This document shows, piece by piece, positions 36,120 to 45,917 of a DNA stretch of 64,000 nt (positions within the stretch are counted from its first letter, which is position 1; every line of letters starts with the position of its first letter). Where the stretch lies: NCBI GenBank assembly GCA_900472625.1, contig UCIT01000055.1, positions 1 to 64,000 of the forward strand. Reading direction: 5' to 3'. The DNA comes from Hyphomicrobiales bacterium. Its GTDB lineage: Bacteria; Pseudomonadota; Alphaproteobacteria; Rhizobiales; Rhizobiaceae. The notes beneath the pieces were generated by a model. That model had not been told where the DNA came from, ran no database searches, and saw nothing but the letters and a program-made list of their open reading frames with translations. The position numbers and the translations under genes are program-made.

Positions 36120-37198
36120 TCGGTTACCGCGAGCTTTGTCAGCCGAAGATGTTCGGCCAGTTCCTTTGAGCGACCACTGCCAAGCTGCAGGAGGTCGAGA
36201 TAGGTTTGAAGTGGATCTGTGACCCACACATGGCCGACCCGTTGGCGAAACAGAAAGTCGTGGCGTGGATCAGAGTCTATCACTCCCAGATTCCAGCCCT
36301 CTTTGACAGCCTTTGCTCCCAGTTTTCGGAGAAGGCTTTCGCCGCCGTGATCGATGCGGCAATGGATCTGTGATATTTTCGAGAGGTGCGGTGCATGGAT
36401 CTGGCCGGCCATGAGCCCGGAGATTTCGTAGCGAACTCCCGTCTCATCGCAGATGCGGTCAATCTCATGGATTGCCTCATCGATATTGGCCATCCGCATA
36501 TAGTACGAGCGGAGCGGCTTCGGCTTGATCGAAGCGGCATAGGAAGACCACTCGTCAAGCAGCGCGCGGGGATTGGAGAGCATCCTTTCCTTCGATGGAC
36601 CGGCCCCCTTGGAGTTCACCCATTCGCGGCGCTCTAGTTCGATAAGAACCTGGGATGCAGTTGTCGGAGATACGGATGCCCGCTCGGCCAGTTCATGGAC
36701 ACCGAACCATTGGTCCTTAAATGTCCAAACGGCATGGAGGGCCTGCGCGCGACTTCCAACGAACAGATTGTTGAGCGATCGAGCCTGCTGCTTCGAGGCT
36801 GGCTTTTCGACGAGAACAAAGAGATTGTCGGCCGAAAGATACAGACTGCCGCTACGATCGAAATAACCGATTTTCTCCTCGCGCAGAAGCGCACGGGCAC
36901 CAGGGGAAATGGTATCGGCCATTAATAGCGGGAGTACTCTGGCATTGCCCGGCGGCATCGCTGCAATGTATCTTTTTAGCTGCCAGATTGCTTCCCTGAC
37001 GTCTCTTGGAAAAGCTGATCTCTTGGCTTCGACAACAAGCTTGAAAGGTGTGTCGGAAAATCGCGCGTCTATAAGGAAATCTGCGTAAGATTTTCCGACC
37101 TGCGCCTCAAACATAGGCTCGGACGTGATTTCCCCGCCTGCCTCCGTGAGGCTGGCCGTCAACCGACTCAACATGTCGAAAGCTATGGGCTCTTCCAT
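36116..37198 (-). CDS. AbiEi-like winged-helix antitoxin (second system)
   Basis: This 360-residue protein combines an N-terminal restriction-endonuclease-like segment (YADFLIDARFSD, KLVVEAKRSAFPRDVREAIW) with a winged helix (WFGVHELAERASVSPTTASQ, VLIELERREWVNSKG) and an AbiEi-type C-terminal domain (AGQIHAPHLSKISQIHCRID). It is the first gene of the pair, and the toxin gene follows with a 4-bp overlap. The N-terminal E-x-K nuclease-like motif makes it longer than simple AbiEi antitoxins. The role as antitoxin is inferred from the arrangement. Confidence 0.72.
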   Translation of the reverse strand: MEEPIAFDMLSRLTASLTEAGGEITSEPMFEAQVGKSYADFLIDARFSDTPFKLVVEAKRSAFPRDVREAIWQLKRYIAAMPPGNARVLPLLMADTISPGARALLREEKIGYFDRSGSLYLSADNLFVLVEKPASKQQARSLNNLFVGSRAQALHAVWTFKDQWFGVHELAERASVSPTTASQVLIELERREWVNSKGAGPSKERMLSNPRALLDEWSSYAASIKPKPLRSYYMRMANIDEAIHEIDRICDETGVRYEISGLMAGQIHAPHLSKISQIHCRIDHGGESLLRKLGAKAVKEGWNLGVIDSDPRHDFLFRQRVGHVWVTDPLQTYLDLLQLGSGRSKELAEHLRLTKLAVTE

Positions 37199-37427
37199 AG
37201 ATATTCCCTGCGCAGCAAATATAACCTTTATGCCACATATCCGCGAAAACGTCTATATGTACTGCACAGCAAACGAACGAAAACCGCTGTGCAAGCTCCG
37301 GCTTGCGGCAAAAGAGATCGCGCCTTCTCATGGACGAGGTCGAGGTTCATCCGTTGATTGGCAATTGCTCGCGCTATAGCGTTTATTTCGCGCGTGAACA
37401 TGCCGCAAAGACTGAAGAGCAACTGAG

Positions 37428-37631
37428 ATGGCAACCGGTACGGTTAAATTTTTCAACGATGATAAGGCATTTGGCTTCGTCACGCCGGACAATGGTGGAA
37501 CGGACGTATTCGTTCACATGTCTGCTTTGCAGCGAGGCGGCTCGCTGAGAGAAGGTGACAAGGTCAGCTTCGAGGTAGGCCAGGACCGCAAGAGCGGGAA
37601 GTCGAAGGCCGAGAACGTCAGCGTGCTTTGA
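37428..37631 (+). CDS. Cold-shock protein (CspA family)
   Basis: This 67-residue single cold-shock domain carries RNP1 (KAFGFVTP, normally KGFGFI) and RNP2 (VFVHMSAL). It binds single-stranded RNA and DNA and acts as an RNA chaperone in stress. The K-A-F-G-F form of RNP1 is a small deviation. It is the first gene of the stress/signalling cluster. Confidence 0.92.
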   Translation: MATGTVKFFNDDKAFGFVTPDNGGTDVFVHMSALQRGGSLREGDKVSFEVGQDRKSGKSKAENVSVL

Positions 37632-37804
37632 CGCAGGTGCTGCGTGACCGCCTGACCAAGAAATTCGGGCAGGCTAGTCGCGTCGTAGATTGCAGGCTCA
37701 GTGAAAATTCCGGCTTAAGTTCCGTTTCCTCCTGAACGACAGATCCGGATGCTCACAATCAGGACTTCAACACCCAATCGAGCACGTGCTCCAAGAGCGA
37801 ACCA

Positions 37805-38440
<636 letters not shown>

Positions 38441-38546
38441 ATCAGGTCTCGACATTTATTTCAAGGTGGAAGGAACAATTGTTCTCCCACGCCATTTCGA
38501 TCTTGTCAGTCGTTGTAACTGGCCTCGCACATGCTGAAGGCGACTG

Positions 38547-38909
38547 ATGAACATCCCCATCATTATCTTGATCGTTGAAGACGAAGCCTTGATTCGTATG
38601 GAAATCGCCGACGACCTATCCGAGAAGGGGTTTCACGTACTCGAAGCGCCGAATGCGCACGAGGCGATGCTGCTCTTGGAGAGCCACTCAGACATCGCGT
38701 TGCTGTTCACTGATATCGACATGCCGGGGAAAATGAACGGGCTCATGCTTGCGGCAGAAACAAATATTCGATGGCCGGCAGTGAAGATCATCGTGACATC
38801 AGGTCTGCACAGCGTGAGATCAGACGAGATTCCCCCAGGGAGTCGGTTCATGGGGAAACCCCATCAGCCGAACGCTGTCTCGGCGGCGATGTTTGACATG
38901 GTGGCTTAG
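38547..38909 (+). CDS. Single-domain response regulator (CheY-like)
   Basis: This 120-residue receiver domain has the acidic pair E11/D12, phospho-acceptor D56 in LLFTDIDMPG, the conserved T/S in VTSG and lysine in MGKPHQP. There is no output domain. It is related to the regulator at 41530 (ILIVEDE.., IDMPG.xNGLMLA, KIIVTSG). The partner kinase is not in the window. Confidence 0.9.
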   Translation: MNIPIIILIVEDEALIRMEIADDLSEKGFHVLEAPNAHEAMLLLESHSDIALLFTDIDMPGKMNGLMLAAETNIRWPAVKIIVTSGLHSVRSDEIPPGSRFMGKPHQPNAVSAAMFDMVA

Positions 38910-39396
38910 CAGCTTTCGCAGACTTGCCGCGGTAGAAGCTGGAGTTTTTCTGCAACGCCCGATCTAAGCCTAAACATGCCGCCGTGACGTCTATAAAGAT
39001 ACATCACGGCTTCGCGTTCAGCTGCCATCCTGACGGTATCGCGTCATTCTCGGTTTTTTGGGGCTATTTTCAAACGCACAAACACTGTCAGTGACTTTTG
39101 AGCTGAGCGATTAATACGAAAAATCTCCCCAAAAAATCCAGTGGCGGAAAGCGCGGCTGGGCGACCGCTCCAGAGTACTGTGCGGAAACCAATGCAATGT
39201 ACGAAACCGTACCCCAAATATTGCAATATTGCTATTTGCTAAATTTGGTAGCTTGATTGCTTCTCCGGTTGGGCAGCGAAAGCAGCGTTCCCGCACTCAA
39301 CGCCGCTTGTCAACTATCACCCTGCTGTCCAGCTGGACTCATCGTTCGTTGAACGAACGGGCTTGAGTTCGTCCGCCAGGCTTTGAAGGCAGGGAT
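38910..39396. other. Intergenic stretch before the second cold-shock gene
   Basis: I find no gene. It contains one TGTACG-type palindrome (39198-39213) and is AT-rich close to it, as a promoter region would be. The cold-shock gene starts 180 bp downstream. Confidence 0.4.
39198..39213. promoter_or_regulatory. TGTACG-N4-CGTACC palindrome, copy 1
   Basis: TGTACGAAACCGTACC differs from the perfect palindromes at 40450 and 41450 in the last base only. It lies 183 bp before the cold-shock gene. A shared DNA-binding factor is likely. Confidence 0.5.
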
Positions 39397-39606
39397 ATGG
39401 CAACAGGCATCGTGAAGTTTTTTAATGCGGAGAAGGGATTTGGCTTCATCAAACCCGACATTGGCAGCAAGGACATATTTGTTCATGTATCCGCTCTGCA
39501 AGCTACCGGCCCCCAGTCGATCAGCGAAGGTCAGAAGGTCTCTTTTGACACGGAACCTGATCGCAATGGCAAAGGACCAAAAGCGATCAATCTTGAGATT
39601 GAGTAG
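39397..39606 (+). CDS. Cold-shock protein (CspA family), second copy
   Basis: This 69-residue cold-shock domain has intact RNP1 (KGFGFIKP) and RNP2 (IFVHVSAL). It differs from the copy at 37428 at about half of its residues, so the pair is not a recent duplication. Confidence 0.93.
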   Translation: MATGIVKFFNAEKGFGFIKPDIGSKDIFVHVSALQATGPQSISEGQKVSFDTEPDRNGKGPKAINLEIE

Positions 39607-39833
39607 ATAATCTCCGCAGCTGTTTTAGCCAGAGCTAGATCGATGCCGCAACGCATGGTGAACGTGCGCTGTATATGGAACCGCCTGCCTAATGGATCAC
39701 ATGGGGAAGGCCGACATGGATTGGGCCATCTTATGTCTCATGGGCTCCAAATCCCTGAATCAGTGGATGTCGATGTCGGCAGCCGCATCAAGGTCCGACG
39801 CAGGGAATCGCCTGTAAAGAGTGCCTGGCGCGT

Positions 39834-40364
39834 TTAATGGCGCGCGCGCAACCCTTTCGTCGTGTCCGACCGAAGATGCACGAGCACCTCATCGAGAAAG
39901 TGGCTTGTGGAAATGTATTGGGATTCTCGAGCGAAACACTGTGCAGCTTCACACAGGTTCACTATGGTCTGGGAAATGTCATCGTCGTCATAAATTGTCA
40001 TATCAAAAATCACACCAGTATATTCCGCGGGAACGCCATCAGAGCCCCTGAAACAATGTCCGCGTGCGAACAGATGGTGCATGGATCCATCTTCCTGTAT
40101 GACGCGATAGCACTCTTGATAGGGTCGCCCATCCGCGATGGCGTCATGCAGTGATTTCGCGACCCTGGCCAAATCGTCATGATGAATGCGCTCCAAAAAC
40201 TGCTCTATAGGCAGTCCGCTGGACGCCACGTCGGGAGAAAATCCAAAAAAATCTGCGGCATCCGCATCGACCGAAACCACATTTGTTCCGATGGTCCATA
40301 AAAACGTTCCAGAGCGGGTTGCTGCCAGTGCCACCGCCATCAGATTGCTGAGCTTGGCCTTCAT
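39834..40364 (-). CDS. PAS-domain protein
   Basis: This 176-residue protein has one PAS fold (SGTFLWTIGTNVVSVDADAA, then FLERIHHDDLARVAKSLHDA, RVIQEDGSMHHLFARG). The C-terminal 45 residues have no kinase or output domain. It could be a stand-alone sensor acting on a partner protein. It is divergent from the Crp/Fnr gene, with one palindrome in the shared upstream region. Confidence 0.8.
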   Translation of the reverse strand: MKAKLSNLMAVALAATRSGTFLWTIGTNVVSVDADAADFFGFSPDVASSGLPIEQFLERIHHDDLARVAKSLHDAIADGRPYQECYRVIQEDGSMHHLFARGHCFRGSDGVPAEYTGVIFDMTIYDDDDISQTIVNLCEAAQCFARESQYISTSHFLDEVLVHLRSDTTKGLRARH

Positions 40365-40449
40365 GCTGTTTGTCCGCCCTGACTTATTTTGAGAATCAGA
40401 AGTCGCTAACTCAATTAAAGGGCGAATACGTCACGTGCGCAAGCCATTT

Positions 40450-40465
40450 TGTACGGAATCGTACA
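40450..40465. promoter_or_regulatory. TGTACG-N4-CGTACA palindrome, copy 2
   Basis: TGTACGGAATCGTACA is a perfect inverted repeat with a 4-bp spacer. It lies between the divergent PAS and Crp/Fnr-type genes. Confidence 0.65.
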
Positions 40466-40676
40466 TTGGGGCTATCTATGCGCGGTTGAGAAGCGCATGG
40501 TCGATGGTGAAGAGCGAGGCGTTCAACCTCGGCTTACCGCTGCAAGTTTTGTCAAAACCGTACAGAACTCGCCTGCACCTTGGCGAATACCGCCATCCTG
40601 CAGCATAAACGATCGATTACCACCGAAGAAACGGCGCTGGTATGAGTGCGGGCTCGCTCCCGACACGGAGACCCTC

Positions 40677-41408
40677 GTGCCTGCTGATAAAGCAAAGATT
40701 CGCAACAAGCTGTTGTCCGCCTTGCCGCAGGAAGCCTTTGATGCGCTACTGCCGCAGCTGCAAGCCGTTGAGCTACCCCGCACGCATGTGCTTGTGGAGC
40801 CGAACGTGCCCTCGAAGAGTGTATGCTTCATCGAGAATGGCTTGGCTTCACTGATCGCCAGCAGCAGTGATGATGAGAAAGTGGAAGTCGGGCATATCGG
40901 CCGTGAGGGTTTGACGGGACACCATGTCTTGCTCCAAACCGACCGCACGCCGAGCAGGACGTTCATGCAAGTCGAGGGTGATGGCTTTTTATTGCCAGTA
41001 TCCGCCTTGACGCCAGTTCTAGAGATGATTCCTCAGGCACGGGACTTGATGCTGCGCTATGTACATTGCTGCGAAATACAGCTGTCCCATTCGGCACTGG
41101 CGAATGCACGCTACAATATTCCCGAACGCCTCGCCCGCTGCCTGCTGATGGTGCATGACCGCGTGGACGGTGATCACCTACCTCTTACACACGAGTTTCT
41201 AGCGCTGATGATCGGCGTACGCCGCTCCGGGGTCACCAACGAACTCCACGTTCTGGAAGGCGTCCACGCCATCCGCGCATCCAGGGGCAATGTCGAAGTC
41301 CGGGATCGGGCGAAGCTGCTGGAACTCGCCGGGGGAAGCTATGGCCTGCCGGAACGTGAATACGCTCGCGTTATCGGCGCACCCATCTCAGACGTTAGAG
41401 ACGAATAA
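40677..41408 (+). CDS. Crp/Fnr-family transcriptional regulator
   Basis: This protein of about 243 residues has a cyclic-nucleotide-binding-like domain (LVEPNVPSKSVCFIENGLAS, VGHIGREGLTGHHVLLQTDR) and a C-terminal winged helix (LPLTHEFLALMIGVRRSGVT). It has no FNR-type cysteine cluster. Frames stay open upstream to 40449, but the perfect palindrome occupies 40450-40465 and the upstream residues are not family-like. I therefore favour the GTG at 40677. It resembles the second copy at 42243 over the whole length. Confidence 0.85.
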   Translation: MPADKAKIRNKLLSALPQEAFDALLPQLQAVELPRTHVLVEPNVPSKSVCFIENGLASLIASSSDDEKVEVGHIGREGLTGHHVLLQTDRTPSRTFMQVEGDGFLLPVSALTPVLEMIPQARDLMLRYVHCCEIQLSHSALANARYNIPERLARCLLMVHDRVDGDHLPLTHEFLALMIGVRRSGVTNELHVLEGVHAIRASRGNVEVRDRAKLLELAGGSYGLPEREYARVIGAPISDVRDE

Positions 41409-41449
41409 AGCCCCGCAGGCCTGGTCGAAGACTTGCTCGACGCTAGTTA

Positions 41450-41465
41450 TGTACGCTATCGTACA
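41450..41465. promoter_or_regulatory. TGTACG-N4-CGTACA palindrome, copy 3
   Basis: TGTACGCTATCGTACA is a perfect repeat of copy 2 with a different spacer. It lies 65 bp before the response-regulator gene, a good operator position. Confidence 0.7.
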
Positions 41466-41529
41466 CTTTGCCGCGTTGCCGGCATTCACATTGTCCGTTG
41501 GCCAAGGCAGACAAAGAAACGAGACGGCC

Positions 41530-41895
41530 ATGCATGAAGCGCAAATTGCCGTTCTGGTCGCCGAAGACGACCCCCTCCTCCGCCTGAATATCGTCGACGA
41601 ACTGGACGACGCCGGTTTCGAGACCTATGAAACGGCAAGTGCAGCCGAGGCGCTAAAGGTACTGCACGCGACCCGGAGGATCGATGTTTTGTTCGCTGAT
41701 GTGGACATGCCGGGCCGGTTCAATGGTTTGATGTTTGCGGCCCTTGTCAGCGAACGATGGCCGACGACAAAGATTATCGTGACCTCAGGCCATCTTGAAT
41801 TGGCGGAGGCAAAACTTTTCGCGGTGGGCCAATTTGTGCCCAAGCCGTACCGTCCGGACGCCATAGTGGCGTCAATTCACAAGCTCATGGCATGA
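41530..41895 (+). CDS. Single-domain response regulator (CheY-like), second copy
   Basis: This 121-residue receiver domain has E12/D13/D14, phospho-acceptor D57 in VLFADVDMPG, VTSG and the lysine of VPKPYRP. It has no output domain. A perfect TGTACG palindrome precedes it. It is similar to the receiver at 38547, so the cluster holds two related orphan receivers. Confidence 0.9.
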   Translation: MHEAQIAVLVAEDDPLLRLNIVDELDDAGFETYETASAAEALKVLHATRRIDVLFADVDMPGRFNGLMFAALVSERWPTTKIIVTSGHLELAEAKLFAVGQFVPKPYRPDAIVASIHKLMA

Positions 41896-41981
41896 TGTCA
41901 GCCAACGTATCCGTCAGCCCTGCGTCTTCCTCCCGCTGTTGATTTGATGCAAAATAGGAAGGCCATTGGAAGACAACGCAG

Positions 41982-42218
41982 ATGCCACGGTTTTATTTCA
42001 ATGTTGTCGCGCGCGGCGCAGTCATTCTGGATGACGAGGGCACGGATCTAAGTTCCCTCGAAGAGGCCCAATCCGAGGCGCTGCTGGATGCCAGGGCGCT
42101 CATGAGCGACGCGGTCAAGTCGGGCATCGATATATCCAAAAGGGCAATACAAATTTGCGACAGCGACGGACGTATCCTAATGACCGTGCCGTTCACGGAC
42201 GCACTGCGGGAAGGTTGA
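41982..42218 (+). CDS. DUF6894 family protein
   Basis: This 78-residue protein begins MPRFYFNVVARGAVILDDEG and continues with EEAQSEALLDARALMSDAVK, the features of DUF6894, a family frequent in rhizobia with no assigned function. It ends shortly before the convergent Crp/Fnr gene. Confidence 0.85.
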   Translation: MPRFYFNVVARGAVILDDEGTDLSSLEEAQSEALLDARALMSDAVKSGIDISKRAIQICDSDGRILMTVPFTDALREG

Positions 42219-42242
42219 AGGTTACGCTGTTCAAGGTTTCGG

Positions 42243-42968
42243 TCACCCGCGCCGAAAATCGCGTCCGAGCAGCCTGGCGTATTCCCGTTCGGGCAGGCCA
42301 TAGCACCCGCGTGCGATTGCTTCGAGACCTGCCCTGTCCACAACCACAACCTTACCCCGGGTTGTCGTAATCGTCTGCTTGTCCTCAAGGATGTGAAGCT
42401 CGTCGGTAACACCCGACCGACGCACGCCGAGCATGGTCGCCAACAGTTCATGCGTGAGTGGGAGTTCGTCACCCTCGACCCGATCATGGCACATCAGCAA
42501 CCATCTCGCCAATCGTTCGTGCATCCGATATCGCGCATTGGCAAGCGCCGACTGTGCAACCTGTAGTTCACAGCTGTAAACGTAGCGGCGCATGATATCG
42601 TATGCGGCATCGGAGTTCACCAGGGCGTTCACGAAGAAACGGCTGGCTATCGCATAACCGTGTCCCTCAATCTGCATGAACGTCTTGTTGGGCGTGCGGT
42701 CGTTCATCAAAACGATGTGTGCACCGGTCATGCCCTCATAGCCAACATGAGCAATCTCAACGACCTGATCATCGGCGCTCTGCGCGACGACGGAGGCAAG
42801 TCCGGCCTCGAGGAAAAATACTTCCTCCGTCGCTTCGTCCGGGACCACCAAGTTGCGTTTGACGGGAAGATCGACGCGGCGCATCTGGCTGGCGAGTGAC
42901 TCCGTGAACGCTCGGGGAAAGAGCTGCATTAGAATATTGTAGTAACCAAGTTGATCCGGCGCCTGCAT
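42243..42968 (-). CDS. Crp/Fnr-family transcriptional regulator, second copy
   Basis: This protein of about 241 residues has the same architecture as the copy at 40677: sensory domain (VVPDEATEEVFFLEAGLASV, IAHVGYEGMTGAHIVLMNDR) and winged helix (LPLTHELLATMLGVRRSGVT), ending in the same YGLPEREYARLLG motif. I favour the ATG at 42968 with GGAG upstream over a TTG at 43004. The shared recognition-helix sequence VRRSGVT suggests both bind the same or similar sites. Confidence 0.88.
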   Translation of the reverse strand: MQAPDQLGYYNILMQLFPRAFTESLASQMRRVDLPVKRNLVVPDEATEEVFFLEAGLASVVAQSADDQVVEIAHVGYEGMTGAHIVLMNDRTPNKTFMQIEGHGYAIASRFFVNALVNSDAAYDIMRRYVYSCELQVAQSALANARYRMHERLARWLLMCHDRVEGDELPLTHELLATMLGVRRSGVTDELHILEDKQTITTTRGKVVVVDRAGLEAIARGCYGLPEREYARLLGRDFRRG

Positions 42969-43272
42969 TCGATCATTTGCTCCCGTCGACCGGAGCCCTT
43001 TCAACGTCCGGATTTCAACTGCATAAGACTAGGCCAGATGCGTCTAAAATCCATCCCCCTTTTGAATTTGCGGGTGTCGGACAGCGGCTCGGGATGTGCA
43101 GCGATATCATCTATAATCCCGGAGCGGGTAATTTTATGCGGCACACAGAGGTGAAGCCACGTGGTCATGGCGTAACCTCTCCATTCTCCCAGTGTCAAAC
43201 CTTATCGAGAAGTTAATGTTTAATTAGCGGCCTGTTGATAAATTTGCAGCAAATCACGAGGGAAGCGATTTG

Positions 43273-43578
43273 ATGGGCAGGTTTACAGATAAAGCCGATT
43301 TGTTGAGCGTCATGGCAAACGCGCAACGGCTGCGCGCATTGACCATCCTTTTGAATGGCGAAATGTCTGTCGGACCACTCGCAGAAAGATTGCAGATAAG
43401 CCAGTCAGCGCTGTCTCAGCATCTCGCAAAGCTGCGCGCCAGCAATCTCGTCCAAACGCGTAGGGACGCACAAACCGTCTTCTACTCGGTGAAGTCGCCG
43501 AATGTTGCAGCAGTGTTGACTATGCTCGAGAGCCTGTTTGCGGAAGATTCCAAGATGCCGCTGAGACTGGCTGGCTAG
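43273..43578 (+). CDS. ArsR-family winged-helix regulator
   Basis: This 101-residue protein has the ArsR fold (LSVMANAQRLRALTILLNGE, MSVGPLAERLQISQSALSQH, LAKLRASNLVQTRRDAQTVF). No metal-binding cysteine pair (CxC) is present, so it belongs with the metal-independent or redox/BigR-like members. The start is the ATG at 43273. The gene is convergent with the EAL-domain gene. Confidence 0.9.
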   Translation: MGRFTDKADLLSVMANAQRLRALTILLNGEMSVGPLAERLQISQSALSQHLAKLRASNLVQTRRDAQTVFYSVKSPNVAAVLTMLESLFAEDSKMPLRLAG

Positions 43579-43594
43579 CGCAAGCCTCTTGACC

Positions 43595-44386
43595 TTATGG
43601 AAAATTAACCGCCTCGGCAGGGACGGATCGACGGCGCAGTGTTACTGGAGAAATCGGAACGGCAAGCTTTTCAAAAAGTGGCTTCGCCAGGAGATATCCC
43701 TGCATAAAATTTACGCCCAGATCACAAAGTACGGACAATTCATCCACCGTTTCGACGCCTTCGCAAATCGGCATGATCGATAGGTCGCTTAGCATGCTTA
43801 ATGTGTGCTTGACGATTGTTCGCCTCACTGGATCTCTGTCTATTCCTCGGATCATATCCATATCCAGTTTGACGATGTCCGGCTGGAAATGCGTGAGAAG
43901 GCCCAATCCGGAATGGCCAGCGCCAAAATCGTCGATCGCGGTTTTAAAGCCCATGTCGCGATAGGTACGCAGAATGTGGAGGATGTGCTTTGCGTCAATT
44001 CGCTCGTTCTCGGTAAACTCGAATATGATGCGATCGATCGGAAATCCGCTCTTCATCGCGGTTTCGAGGGTAAGGCGGATACAGGCTCGCGGTTCATAGA
44101 CGGCGTTCGGCATGAAATTGATCGACAGCTTCACATCGTCGCCAGGATTGTAGAGCTCAGAAGCAAGTTCGATAGCTCTCACCCGGCACCGTTGATCAAA
44201 GGCGTACCGGTTGTCATCCTTTACCTGAGCCAGCACAGAGCCTGCGCCCTCCCCATTTGGCCCCCGCGCCAATGCCTCATGGGCATAGACACTTCCGTTG
44301 CGAATATCGACAATAGGCTGGAATGCCATCGAAAAGGGAATTCTGAACTCGGCACCGTCGCGACAGCCGTTGCATTGGATGGACAT
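43595..44386 (-). CDS. EAL-domain cyclic-di-GMP phosphodiesterase
   Basis: This 263-residue protein is a stand-alone EAL domain: signature EALAR (37-41), substrate/metal motifs FEFTENERI, IDDFGAGHSGLGLL, KLDMDMIRGI and CEGVE. All metal-binding acids are present, so it should cleave c-di-GMP. The start has a cysteine-bearing leader (QCNGCRDG) that could respond to metal or redox. It has no transmembrane segment. Confidence 0.88.
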   Translation of the reverse strand: MSIQCNGCRDGAEFRIPFSMAFQPIVDIRNGSVYAHEALARGPNGEGAGSVLAQVKDDNRYAFDQRCRVRAIELASELYNPGDDVKLSINFMPNAVYEPRACIRLTLETAMKSGFPIDRIIFEFTENERIDAKHILHILRTYRDMGFKTAIDDFGAGHSGLGLLTHFQPDIVKLDMDMIRGIDRDPVRRTIVKHTLSMLSDLSIMPICEGVETVDELSVLCDLGVNFMQGYLLAKPLFEKLAVPISPVTLRRRSVPAEAVNFP

Positions 44387-44662
44387 GAGAAAGGTTCCTT
44401 TTCCGAAAACCTACACGCAATGCGTTAAGGGTTAGGTTCCAGAGCAGATTTAAGTTTAATTTTGTGACGAAGACATAGAGTCATGACGTCGGGATATACC
44501 TCCAAGACCGCACAACGGGCCCACCAAACGCGGATGTGGTATGCCTTCGCCGTGAAGGGAATCGAACCAGACGCCTATGAATTGCGCTGTTTAGTGTCTG
44601 AAATTCCAAACTTTGTAGTGTAGTACCTTTTATGGAACTTTGGTCGACCAGGCCCAATCTGA

Positions 44663-44897
44663 GCCATCGTCGAGCGCCTGAAGGCGCGAGGACTGGTCGA
44701 TCTGTCCAAGGACAAGCCCGACGGCCGCAAGGTGGTGATCTCGCTGCTGCCCAAGGGCGAGGCCCTGTTGCAGGGCATGTATCCCCAGGCCTTTATCTCA
44801 TCAGCGAACAGACCGTCGCGCGGCTCAATCCTGCCGAACGCATGCCCTGCTCTACCTGCTGCGCAAGATCGGGGACGACGACGCCACCGATGACTAG
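44663..44897 (+). pseudogene. MarR-family regulator C-terminal remnant
   Basis: The sequence reads IVERLKARGLVDLSKDKPDG and RKVVISLLPKGEALL in one frame, then SEQTVARLNPAER in a second, then LLYLLRKIGDDDATDD and a stop in a third. This is the wing and C-terminal helix region of a MarR protein with two frameshifts and no N-terminal part. It sits at the border where the GC-rich catabolic region starts. The flanking stretches (44387-44662 and 44898-45158) show no gene I can support. Confidence 0.6.
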
Positions 44898-45158
44898 CCG
44901 GACCCGCCGTCACGGACGGCTGCGCGGCCGGTTTCCCGGATGACTGCGCCCGGCAAGCACGGTATTCCCACCCCCTCGCGCCCATGGCAGTTTGCTGGCG
45001 CTTCCGACGCGCGCACGACGACCTGTCCAGGCGGGCCGGCGACGCCACCGTCGATCCACCGAGGCGTGACACGGCCGAATTCTTGTGTGACCGGGCGCTC
45101 GGATGGCGGGACGTCCATCGCCGCGCCGGTGGCGATCATCCCAGACCTTGACGCAGGA

Positions 45159-45917
45159 TCAGAGGGACTTGATCAACCCGCCGTCGACGCGAACCATCGA
45201 GCCGGTGACATAGCTTGCCTGTGTGCTCGCTAGAAACGCCGCGACGGCGCCGAACTCCTCTGGCCGACCATAGCGGCCAGCGGGGATTTCCGCCCGCGAG
45301 GACGACTGGACATCGGCAACGCTGGCGCCCGTGCGCTTGGCGCGTCCCGCGTCCAGTTCGCGGACCCGGTCGGTGTCGATACGGCCAGGGATGATCATGT
45401 TGACGGTCACGCCCTGCGCGGCCACCTCCGCCGCCAGCGTCTTCGACCAGCCGGCAATCGCGCCGCGGATGCCGTTGGAAAGGCCGAGATTTGCGATCGG
45501 CTGGAGAATGCCGGACGAGCCGACCGTGATGATGCGGCCCCATTTCTGGGTGATCATCCGGCCGATCAATGCGTCGGTGATGGCAAACAGCGGCAGTGCC
45601 ATGACATCGAATGCATTAGCCCATGCGGACGCGTCCTGGCCGTTCGCCGGTCCCGCGGCCGGTCCGCCGCCATTGTTGACCAGGATGTCCACGCCGCCGG
45701 CGGCCTGGACGGTGGCAATCAGCGCCGTGACGGAGCCTGTGTCGGCCAGATCCACCTGTATCGGCTTGATCGCATCGGTCGCCTGCATGACATCGATGCT
45801 GCGTGCAGCGGCGAAGACCGTGACACCCTCTTCCGCCAGTGCATGGACAATCGCCGCGCCAAGGCCACGGCTTGCGCCAAGGACCAGCGCCCGCTTTCCG
45901 AAAAGTCCGAGATCCAT
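45159..45917 (-). CDS. Short-chain dehydrogenase/reductase with atypical active site
   Basis: This 252-residue SDR has the nucleotide motif GASRGLG (14-20), NNGGG (81-85) and the catalytic serine region VGSSG (132-136). In place of the canonical YxxxK it has S147-N-G-I-R151 (LGLSNGIRGAIAG), as in a known divergent SDR subgroup. The reaction is therefore uncertain. It is the last gene of the minus-strand operon; its start overlaps the stop of the DapA-like gene by one base. Confidence 0.88.
   Translation of the reverse strand: MDLGLFGKRALVLGASRGLGAAIVHALAEEGVTVFAAARSIDVMQATDAIKPIQVDLADTGSVTALIATVQAAGGVDILVNNGGGPAAGPANGQDASAWANAFDVMALPLFAITDALIGRMITQKWGRIITVGSSGILQPIANLGLSNGIRGAIAGWSKTLAAEVAAQGVTVNMIIPGRIDTDRVRELDAGRAKRTGASVADVQSSSRAEIPAGRYGRPEEFGAVAAFLASTQASYVTGSMVRVDGGLIKSL

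Noticed and set aside
44540..44620. tRNA-like T-loop word GGTTCGATTCC on the minus strand
   Set aside because: The flanking bases do not form the T stem, and no acceptor, D or anticodon arms could be drawn.
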